From Gammaproteobacteria bacterium (GTDB lineage: Bacteria > Pseudomonadota > Gammaproteobacteria > Steroidobacterales > MnTg04): a DNA stretch of 5,794 nt. Position numbers and translations under genes: made by a program. Below the pieces are notes generated by a model that saw only the letters and a list, made by a program, of their open reading frames with translations, was not told the origin of the DNA and did no database searches. The stretch's first letter is position 1. Each line of letters begins with the position of its first letter. Of this stretch, positions 1 to 5,593 are shown one piece after another. The DNA is taken from NCBI GenBank assembly GCA_027297845.1, contig JAPUHG010000205.1, positions 1-5,794 on the forward strand. Reading direction: 5' to 3'.

Positions 1-1
1 C

Positions 2-202
2 GTTGATCGTATCCTGGCGCAGGCGGCGGCCATGCTGACCCCGGCCGGGGCACTTTTTGTCGAGGTCGGCACAAGTCGGGTACAGCTTGAAGAGAAATAT
101 TCGGACTGGCCGTTCACCTGGCTGGAATTTTCGCGCGGTGGAGAAGGAGTGTTCCTGCTCTATCGAGAGCAACTTTGTGAGCTAATCGGAGCGCCGGACT
201 AA
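2..202 (+). CDS. prmB: PrmB C-terminus: ribosomal protein L3 N5-glutamine methyltransferase (5'-partial)
   Basis: Only the last 66 codons are present; the gene enters from the left edge and stops at TAA 200-202. The readable protein starts VDRILAQAAAMLTPAGALFV and continues through EVGTS, YSDWPFTWLEF and GGEGVF. This matches the C-terminal end of the Rossmann-fold SAM-dependent methyltransferases PrmB/HemK (PrmC). The WLEF-x-x-GG-x-GVF ending is the form I know from PrmB of E. coli. In the family, PrmB methylates a glutamine of ribosomal protein L3 in the cytoplasm, while PrmC acts on release factors. The catalytic NPPY motif lies upstream, outside the window, so it cannot be checked. The stop codon overlaps the aroC start by one base (TAATG), and prmB next to aroC is a common gammaproteobacterial order, which supports PrmB over PrmC. 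The family is sure; the PrmB assignment rests on context and the C-terminal wording. Confidence 0.88.
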   Translation, partial: VDRILAQAAAMLTPAGALFVEVGTSRVQLEEKYSDWPFTWLEFSRGGEGVFLLYREQLCELIGAPD

Positions 203-204
203 TG
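188..204 (+). promoter_or_regulatory. aroC ribosome binding site and TAATG stop/start overlap
   Basis: GGAG at 188-191 lies inside the last codons of prmB, 10 bases before the aroC ATG. The prmB TAA (200-202) shares its final A with that ATG. This arrangement usually means the ribosome finishing prmB can reinitiate on aroC. The spacing is slightly long, so coupling may matter for aroC expression; that last point is inference. Confidence 0.6.
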
Positions 205-1308
205 TCGGGAAACAGCATCGGTAAATTATTTGTTCTGAGCAGTTTTGGCGAGAGCCATGGCCCGGCGATCGGTGGCGTCGTCGATGGCTGCCCACCCGGG
301 CTGGAGTTGTGCGTAGACGATTTGCAGCATGACCTGGAGCGTCGCCGTCCCGGCCGTACGCGGCACACCAGCCAGCGGCGTGAATTGGATCAGGTGAGAA
401 TACTTTCCGGTGTTTTTGAGGGTAAAACGACGGGTGCGCCGATCGGTTTACTGATCGACAATGTCGATCAGCGTACCCGCGACTATGACGAGATAAAGGA
501 TATTTTTCGCCCCGGTCACGCCGATTACACGTATCGGCAGAAGTACGGACATCGTGATTATCGTGGCGGTGGCCGTTCTTCGGCCCGGGAAACGGCGATC
601 CGCGTCGCCGCGGGAGCCATCGCGAAAAAATATCTTCGCGGCCGCCTGGGCATCGAAATAATCGGCTACCTGGCACAGTTGGGGCCGTTGGCGTTGCAGG
701 CGGTCGATCTTTCGACCACTGATAACAATCCATTTTTCTGCGCCGATCCCGCGCGCGTGGTGGAGCTCGCGGCCTTCATGGATGAGTTAAGAAAATCCGG
801 CGATTCGGTTGGCGCCAGGGTGAACGTGGTGGCTCGTGGCGTGCCACCGGGCCTGGGAGAGCCCGTATTCAGCCGCCTTGATGCCGATATCGCCGGTGCG
901 ATGATGGGCATCAACGCAGCCAAGGCCGTGGAAATTGGCGCGGGCTTCGGTTCGGTGGAGCAAAAAGGCAGCGAGCATCGCGACCCGATGCGCCCGGATG
1001 GCTTCGTCAGCAACCACGCGGGCGGCGTTTTGGGTGGCATCTCGAGTGGGCAGGACATCCTGGTCAGCGTGGCCTTCAAACCGACCTCGAGTTTGCGGTT
1101 GCCGGTTGCTACCATCGATGTCCGGGGGCAAGCGGCCGAAGCGGTAACCAAAGGCCGTCATGACCCCTGTGTCGGTATGCGCGCGGTGCCCATCGCCGAA
1201 GCGATGCTGGCGCTGGTGTTGATGGACCATTATCTGAGACACCGTGCGCAGAATCAGGACGTCGAATGTGAGACGCTGGCGATTCCGGGTTCGCGCAACG
1301 AAACATAG
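202..1308 (+). CDS. aroC: Chorismate synthase
   Basis: This 368-residue protein converts 5-enolpyruvylshikimate-3-phosphate to chorismate, the last step of the shikimate pathway. It acts in the cytoplasm and uses reduced FMN that is not consumed. All three family signatures are visible: GESHG (16-20) running on to GGVVDGCP, RGGGRSSARET (121-131), and RHDPCVGMRAVP (319-330). His19 and His106 (in RPGHADYT) sit at the conserved catalytic-site histidines, and SNHAGGVLGGISSGQ (270-284) is the conserved glycine-rich stretch. Length is close to the usual ~360 residues of the bacterial enzyme; the extra residues are in a C-terminal tail after RAQNQDV. The ATG at 202 is chosen because MSGNSIGKLF aligns with the normal N-terminus, and a GGAG sits at 188-191. 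The start overlaps the prmB stop, so translation is probably coupled. No defect seen. Confidence 0.98.
   Translation: MSGNSIGKLFVLSSFGESHGPAIGGVVDGCPPGLELCVDDLQHDLERRRPGRTRHTSQRRELDQVRILSGVFEGKTTGAPIGLLIDNVDQRTRDYDEIKDIFRPGHADYTYRQKYGHRDYRGGGRSSARETAIRVAAGAIAKKYLRGRLGIEIIGYLAQLGPLALQAVDLSTTDNNPFFCADPARVVELAAFMDELRKSGDSVGARVNVVARGVPPGLGEPVFSRLDADIAGAMMGINAAKAVEIGAGFGSVEQKGSEHRDPMRPDGFVSNHAGGVLGGISSGQDILVSVAFKPTSSLRLPVATIDVRGQAAEAVTKGRHDPCVGMRAVPIAEAMLALVLMDHYLRHRAQNQDVECETLAIPGSRNET
451..471. repeat. 21-base palindrome with perfect 10-base arms inside aroC
   Basis: CTGATCGACA (451-460), one central A (461), then TGTCGATCAG (462-471), the exact reverse complement of the first arm. It lies in frame over codons for LIDNVDQ of aroC. 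The symmetry stops at the next base on each side (A at 450, C at 472). It is shaped like a dimeric-regulator operator, but coding constraint may explain part of it; no function is claimed. Confidence 0.9.
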
Positions 1309-1315
1309 GTCGCAA

Positions 1316-2332
1316 ATGACGGACAAGCTGAACATTGCCGTGGTTGGAGCGACCGGACTGGTTGGCGAAACGATGCTGGAAATTCTGGCCGCGCGGGAAT
1401 TTCCGGCGGACAAGGTTCACGCCGTCGCCAGCGAACGATCGTTCGGCAAGACCGTTGCATTCGGTCATCGCGAACTGCCGATCGAGACCTTGTCCGAGTT
1501 CGATTTTGCGCAGACGGATCTGGCGCTTTTTTCCGCCGGCGCAAAGGTTTCCGCAGAATACGCTGAACAAGCGACCGCCGCAGGTTGCGTGGTCATCGAT
1601 AACACCTCGTATTTTCGTAACGATGACGATGTTCCGTTGATCGTTCCCGAGGTGAATGCGGACGAAATAGAAAATTATCGCCAGCGCAAGCTGATTGCCA
1701 ACCCGAATTGCTCGACCATTCAATTGGTGGTTGCGCTCAAGCCGTTGCATGACGCGGCGGGCATAAGCAGCGTACGGGTCAGCACCTACCAATCGGTATC
1801 GGGTGCAGGCAGAAAAGAGCTCGAAGAGCTGGCCACGCAGTCGGCTGAATTGCTCGCCGGCAAGGGACGCAAAAATGAAAAAGCTTACATGGCGTTCAAT
1901 GTCTGGCCGCAGATCGATCAGTTTCAGGACAACGATTACACCCGCGAGGAAATGAAAATCGTCTGGGAGACACGTCGCTTGCTGGCTTTGCCGGAACTTC
2001 CGGTGAGCGCCACCGCGGTACGAGTGCCGGTATTTTTCGGTCACGCAGAGGCGGTTACCATCACCACCGAAAAGCCGCTGAGCGCACGGCGCGCAAGGGG
2101 TTTGCTGGCTCAGGCGCCCGGCGTCAGGCTGCTGGATGACCCTGCGGAAAAGGTTTTCCCGACCCCGGCCCTGGACACCCCGAATACGGACGATGTCTTT
2201 GTCGGCCGGGTTCGCCAGGATCTGATAGACGAACACGGACTGAATTTATGGATAGTCGCGGACAATGTCCGCAAAGGCGCCGCATTGAACAGCATACAAA
2301 TTGCTGAAATATTGGTAAAAGCCTATTTGTAA
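1316..2332 (+). CDS. asd: Aspartate-semialdehyde dehydrogenase
   Basis: This 338-residue enzyme reduces L-aspartyl-4-phosphate to aspartate 4-semialdehyde with NADPH. That is the branch point toward lysine/diaminopimelate, threonine, methionine and isoleucine. Residues 7-17 (IAVVGATGLVG) form the nucleotide-binding loop. DNTSYFR (95-101) is the conserved phosphate-binding segment. PNCST (130-134) carries the catalytic Cys132, YQSVSGAG lies at 158-165, and RVPVFFGHAE (236-245) holds the catalytic His243. The C-terminus NLWIVADNVRKGAALNSIQIAE is typical. Length fits the ~340-residue Pseudomonas/Vibrio-type enzyme. The frame is open upstream to an ATG at 1244, but that start would add 24 Arg-rich residues unlike the family and overlap aroC by 65 bases. 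ATG 1316, with AGGT at 1307-1310, gives the normal N-terminus. The gap from aroC is only 7 bases, so co-transcription is likely. The intact Cys132 argues against the Usg-like paralog known near truA. Confidence 0.97.
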   Translation: MTDKLNIAVVGATGLVGETMLEILAAREFPADKVHAVASERSFGKTVAFGHRELPIETLSEFDFAQTDLALFSAGAKVSAEYAEQATAAGCVVIDNTSYFRNDDDVPLIVPEVNADEIENYRQRKLIANPNCSTIQLVVALKPLHDAAGISSVRVSTYQSVSGAGRKELEELATQSAELLAGKGRKNEKAYMAFNVWPQIDQFQDNDYTREEMKIVWETRRLLALPELPVSATAVRVPVFFGHAEAVTITTEKPLSARRARGLLAQAPGVRLLDDPAEKVFPTPALDTPNTDDVFVGRVRQDLIDEHGLNLWIVADNVRKGAALNSIQIAEILVKAYL

Positions 2333-2340
2333 GCTATAGT
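2312..2340 (+). promoter_or_regulatory. Candidate sigma-70 promoter for fimV
   Basis: TTGGTA (2312-2317, 4 of 6 matches to TTGACA) and TATAGT (2335-2340, 5 of 6 matches to TATAAT) are separated by exactly 17 bases. The -35 element lies in the last codons of asd and the -10 element just after its stop. Initiation would fall near 2346-2348, giving a leader of roughly 87 bases before fimV. The 101-base gap is the only sizeable break between asd and fimV, which makes an independent promoter plausible. No operator or activator site was recognised. This is a sequence-pattern call only. Confidence 0.5.
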
Positions 2341-2421
2341 TAGGCGCTGAAACTAATGCGGCTTGTTAGGTTGGCGGGAGTTGCCGGTGTGGCAAGTTGT
2401 TGATTGGCTGACAGATATTCT

Positions 2422-2428
2422 GAGGGAG
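2422..2428 (+). promoter_or_regulatory. Shine-Dalgarno sequence that sets the fimV start
   Basis: The purine run GAGGGAG ends 5 bases before the ATG at 2434. It decides between that ATG and an in-frame TTG at 2404, which would add ten residues in front of the signal peptide and has no comparable site upstream of it. Confidence 0.8.
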
Positions 2429-2433
2429 TAGGA

Positions 2434-5400
2434 ATGGTGCGCAAACTTGCGTTTTCGGTCTGGCTGACATTGCTGATCATACCGTTTTCGGCACAGGGAC
2501 TGGGCCTCGGCGAAATCACCCTGCATTCCGCTTTAAATCAACCGCTCGATGCAGATATTGAGTTGCTGTCGGTTGAGTCGGGTGATCTCGTGACTTTGGT
2601 GGCGACGATGGCCTCCGCCGATCTTTTTGCACGCTATGGCCTCGATCGGGCCGCCTTTCTTAGTTCGATTAACCTGGCAATCCAACGCCAGCCGGGCGGT
2701 CGCCACATTATTCACGTATCGTCGAATAGCTCGATAACAGAGCCATTCGTAACCATGCTCATCGAGCTGGACTGGGCACGCGGCCACATGCTCAGAGAGT
2801 ACACCGTGCTGCTCGATCCGCCGATTTTCGCTGCCCAGGCCGATCAGCCTGCACCAACGCCGGTCGCGCCAACGCCGCGTACCAGCACCCGCACGACCGG
2901 TACCGTGGTTCGTATGCCGGAGCCGGAGCCGGAACCCATTGTGGAAGCCGATTCCGAGCCGGTTTACAGACAGCCATCGGCAACGCGACCGATGCCGGCC
3001 GCCGAACGGCCCGACGAATATCGCGTACAGCGAAACGACACTCTATGGGAACTGGCGCGCGACATGCGTCCCGCCGGTACCGAAATCAACCAGATGATGA
3101 TCGCCATGTTCCGGGCCAATCCCGAGGCGTTCTACGGCAACATCAATCGCCTGAAAGCAGGCGTTATTCTGCGAATTCCAGACAGCGTGGCAATGGCCGA
3201 CATCAATCGTGCGGCCGCGACCAACGAGGTCAAAAGGCAGATGGTGGAATGGAAGCCCGATGTTTACGCCAGTTACTACGCCAGCGGCACAGAGGAGAAC
3301 GGGCGCTTGCGCCTGGTCCCCGCGGACAGCGCTAGTCTGAGCGGAGCCGGGGTAACGGGAGCCGATGAAGAGCTGGCCCAGGAGCTGGCCGATCAGACCA
3401 CAGAAAACCTGCTGTTGCGCCAACAGATCGAGGACTTGTCAATGCGTGTTGACGAGCAGGACCGGTTGCTGGAGGTGCAGGACTCGGAGCTGGCTCTCTT
3501 GCAAAGCCAGCTCTCGGCAGACGCCGCTGAAGATACCCAGGTTGTGCTGGATGACGGCGCCGCGGGCATCGAACCCGATGTATCTGATGACACGATCGGC
3601 GATGACACCGGCGCCGACCTGGCCGATACGACAGCGGCTGATTCCGCAACGGACGCGGGAGCCGATACTGCCGCAGATGCGGCGGCTATAACGACTGAAC
3701 CGGCCGCCGACACCGCGACGGCGACCCGGCCGGTGCCGAGCGTAGTCACCCGGCCCCGCAGGGAACCCTCGTTCATGGAACGGGTGATGGACCTCGCCGG
3801 GAACCAATGGGTGTGGATCGGACTGGGCGTACTCGTGCTGAGCATAGGCGGTCTGAGTTTCGCAAGGCGTCGGCGCGAAGATTCAGGTTATGCCGAGGTC
3901 CTCGGCGATGAACCGTATGACTCGGATGAGCTGGGAAGCACCGGGACGGCAAGAATCAAGGCGATCCCCCAGGCGGATGACGGCATCGTGGTCGAAGAAT
4001 CCATGGCCCCCGATATGGCTCCGTTTGACGATACGGTCGCGGATGAGGACGCTGCAGAGCTTGGCGAGGAAACGATTGACGAAGCGGCGGATGCGCTCGA
4101 TATAGACCTGGGCGGGGACGATCTCGATTCGACCATGCCTGGAGTGGAAGTCGATATTGCCGATCTCGAACAGACCGTCAGCGGAGAAACGGCGGTCAAT
4201 CTCGAAGGTGCGGATCCGTTGGCGGAGGCAGATTTTCATATGGCCTATGGTCTCTATGACCAGGCCGCGGACCTGGTGCAGAAAGCGCTCGAAAAGGAAC
4301 CCGAACGTAATGAGTTCCGCACCAAACTGGCCGAAATTTTCTTCGTCTGGGGCAACAAGGACTCGTTTATGGAGACCGTCCAGTACCTGTATGAGCACCA
4401 GGATGATATGGCGGACGGCGAATGGGACAAGATCGTCATCATGGGTCGGCAGATCGATGAGAGCAACTCGTTGTTCGCAGGTGAATCCGGCGCGGCAACT
4501 GTCGCGGTAGTCGATATGCAGCTCGAGGAAACCAAGGTTACCGAGGTCGATGTTGATTTGCTGACCGGCACCGGCGCTCATGAGGTGATGAGTGGCGAGA
4601 CGGAAGAAACTGCGTTTGACGATGTTTTTGGGGATGCTGCCGATGATGGCGATATGCTTGGCATGGATGAGGGACAAGGCGATGAGCTGGATGTCAGCGG
4701 CCTGGCGGCAGCAGAATTAGGGGGCGATGAGGAACAGGGTCTGGATGAGGTGATCGATGCCGCAGCCTCGGACAGCGACGATCTCGATGCGACCGGTCAG
4801 ACGGCCGAACTGAATATCGATGACCTGGCTCTGGGTGACGAACTGGACGCCACGGGCACCATGCAGATCATCGATATGGATGATGAGGAAGAAGGCGTCG
4901 GCGCCGAAACCATGGAGGTCAAGGTGGCGGCGAAACGACAATCGGAAGAAGAAGGGCTGGACTTTGACTTCAGCGCAGAGCCCGAGGAACCGGCGACCGA
5001 CCCCGGTGCGACGGCGCAAATGCCGACGCTGTCGATGGATGACGATGAAGACGACGAAGAGCAAATGTTTACTGACGTATTCGGTGAAGCGGATGAGTCG
5101 CGCATCTCCGATAACCTCGATCTTGATATCGGCGCCGATGTAGATTCCGGGACCACCGACGATACGGTCGCCCAGACCACCGAAATGACCCGCGAGATGG
5201 AAGCGGCCGATGACGAAGACGGACTGGACCATACCGGGACCATGAAACTTCCCGATCCCAGACCCGTCGATGCCACAGGCATGCACGAGGTCACCGGCAT
5301 TCACGAAGCGATTGTTAGCGATGAAGATTTCACCGGCACCGTGAAATTGCCGGACAGCGAAGCCGATGCTGAGACTCTGAGCGAAGTCGGAACCAAACTC

Positions 5401-5529
5401 GATCTCGCGAGGGCCTACGTGGATATGGGTGATCCGGATGGCGCGCGCAGTATTCTTGAAGAAGTTCTGGAAGAGGGCAACGACCAGCAAAAAGCGGAAG
5501 CCCAAACGCTGATCGATAATCTGCCCTGA
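2434..5529 (+). CDS. fimV: FimV/HubP-family polar scaffold, LysM-containing inner-membrane protein
   Basis: This is a 1031-residue single-span protein. Residues 1-22 are a signal peptide (basic start, then LAFSVWLTLLIIPFSA, probable cleavage near AQG|LG). Residues 24-132 are the FimV periplasmic domain, opening GLGEITLHSALNQPLDADIE and closing REYTVLLDPP. A Pro/Glu linker (133-194) precedes a LysM domain (196-249, YRVQRNDTLWELA to LRIP) that should bind peptidoglycan. Residues 311-361 look like a coiled coil, followed by an Ala/Thr/Asp linker. The membrane helix is 459-477, capped by RRRR. The cytoplasmic part is very acidic with repeated short motifs, a TPR-like helical segment (594-655) and the FimV C-terminal domain (987-1030, TKLDLARAYVDMGDPDGARS onward). 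In Pseudomonas and Vibrio, FimV/HubP sits at cell poles and organises type IV pili, twitching, chemotaxis or chromosome-origin placement. Which of these applies here is not shown. The family is certain from the domain order; the neighbouring truA agrees. Confidence 0.96.
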   Translation: MVRKLAFSVWLTLLIIPFSAQGLGLGEITLHSALNQPLDADIELLSVESGDLVTLVATMASADLFARYGLDRAAFLSSINLAIQRQPGGRHIIHVSSNSSITEPFVTMLIELDWARGHMLREYTVLLDPPIFAAQADQPAPTPVAPTPRTSTRTTGTVVRMPEPEPEPIVEADSEPVYRQPSATRPMPAAERPDEYRVQRNDTLWELARDMRPAGTEINQMMIAMFRANPEAFYGNINRLKAGVILRIPDSVAMADINRAAATNEVKRQMVEWKPDVYASYYASGTEENGRLRLVPADSASLSGAGVTGADEELAQELADQTTENLLLRQQIEDLSMRVDEQDRLLEVQDSELALLQSQLSADAAEDTQVVLDDGAAGIEPDVSDDTIGDDTGADLADTTAADSATDAGADTAADAAAITTEPAADTATATRPVPSVVTRPRREPSFMERVMDLAGNQWVWIGLGVLVLSIGGLSFARRRREDSGYAEVLGDEPYDSDELGSTGTARIKAIPQADDGIVVEESMAPDMAPFDDTVADEDAAELGEETIDEAADALDIDLGGDDLDSTMPGVEVDIADLEQTVSGETAVNLEGADPLAEADFHMAYGLYDQAADLVQKALEKEPERNEFRTKLAEIFFVWGNKDSFMETVQYLYEHQDDMADGEWDKIVIMGRQIDESNSLFAGESGAATVAVVDMQLEETKVTEVDVDLLTGTGAHEVMSGETEETAFDDVFGDAADDGDMLGMDEGQGDELDVSGLAAAELGGDEEQGLDEVIDAAASDSDDLDATGQTAELNIDDLALGDELDATGTMQIIDMDDEEEGVGAETMEVKVAAKRQSEEEGLDFDFSAEPEEPATDPGATAQMPTLSMDDDEDDEEQMFTDVFGEADESRISDNLDLDIGADVDSGTTDDTVAQTTEMTREMEAADDEDGLDHTGTMKLPDPRPVDATGMHEVTGIHEAIVSDEDFTGTVKLPDSEADAETLSEVGTKLDLARAYVDMGDPDGARSILEEVLEEGNDQQKAEAQTLIDNLP
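3808..3864 (+). other. FimV transmembrane helix
   Basis: Residues 459-477 (WVWIGLGVLVLSIGGLSFA) are the only long hydrophobic segment after the signal peptide, and four arginines follow directly. With an exported N-terminus, this places the LysM side in the periplasm and the acidic 550-residue side in the cytoplasm, as in known FimV proteins. Confidence 0.93.
4213..4398 (+). other. TPR-like segment in the FimV cytoplasmic region
   Basis: Residues 594-655 run DPLAEADFHMAYGLYDQAAD, then a second helix pair ending near TVQYLYEH. The pattern (A-x-x-x-M-x-x-Y-G-L-Y-D-Q-A then L-x-K-A-L-E-K-E-P) is that of a tetratricopeptide repeat and its partner helices. FimV cytoplasmic regions normally contain such a segment, used for partner binding. 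It is an island of ordered sequence inside an acidic, probably disordered stretch. Confidence 0.8.
4783..5361 (+). repeat. Degenerate TG-motif repeats in the FimV acidic region
   Basis: These are protein-level repeats, not exact DNA repeats. Copies begin at residues 784 (LDATGQTAELNID), 804 (LDATGTMQIIDMD), 931 (LDHTGTMKLPD), 945 (VDATGMHEVTGIHE) and 965 (DFTGTVKLPD). Two outlying relatives precede them: STGTARIKAI at 502 and GTGAHEVMSG at 712. Between copies the sequence is dominated by Asp, Glu and Ala. FimV/HubP cytoplasmic regions are known to carry degenerate acidic repeats, so repeats as such are expected; this particular motif wording I do not recognise. Confidence 0.7.
5392..5523 (+). 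other. FimV C-terminal domain
   Basis: Residues 987-1030 contain TKLDLARAYVDMGDPDGARS followed by ILEEVLEEGNDQQKAEAQ. This is the well-conserved helical, TPR-like terminal domain of FimV/HubP. In characterised members it contributes to partner recruitment at the pole. Its intact presence at the extreme C-terminus shows that the gene is full length. Confidence 0.93.
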
Positions 5530-5593
5530 TCTTTTTTCTTCCCGGTAATTTTTATTTTGCGATCGGTTGCCAGGCCTGGTCGGAGCACGCCTG
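5530..5593 (+). other. Short T-rich gap between fimV and truA
   Basis: The 64 bases start T-rich (six T at 5532-5537, more at 5549-5558) and end with a palindrome CCAGGCCTGG (5570-5579) and GGAG (5582-5585), the likely truA ribosome binding site, 8 bases before its ATG. I see no stable stem before the T-run and no convincing promoter. Read-through from fimV into truA is the simplest reading. Confidence 0.5.

Noticed and set aside
1244..1315. N-terminal extension of asd to an ATG at 1244
   Set aside because: It adds 24 Arg-rich residues absent from the family and overlaps aroC. ATG 1316 gives the standard N-terminus.
1109..2236. 375-codon open frame on the - strand opposite asd and the end of aroC
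   Set aside because: Both sense genes are conserved enzymes with all motifs; the reverse product matches nothing I know.
2372..2385. Possible sigma-54 promoter, TGGC followed by TTGCC
   Set aside because: Only 8 bases separate the GG and GC doublets; sigma-54 promoters need 10.
2381..2395. Hairpin TTGCC-GGTGT-GGCAA in the fimV leader as a terminator
   Set aside because: The stem is only 5 bp and is followed by GTTGTTGATT rather than a T-run.
2404..2433. TTG start for fimV at 2404
   Set aside because: It would place ten residues before a normal signal peptide and lacks a ribosome binding site, whereas ATG 2434 has GAGGGAG at ideal spacing.
3148..3170. CGCCTG-AAAG-CAGGCG hairpin followed by TTATTCT in fimV as a terminator
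   Set aside because: The stem is 6 bp, the T-tract is broken, and it lies in the middle of an intact LysM coding segment; chance is likely.
3883..4677. 264-codon open frame on the - strand inside fimV
   Set aside because: Same cause: acidic codon composition of fimV suppresses antisense stops. The sense frame has clear domains on both sides.
5500..5540. Intrinsic terminator after fimV, because of six T at 5532-5537
   Set aside because: The sequence before the T-run offers only a 4-bp GATC pairing with a long loop, which is not a stable stem.
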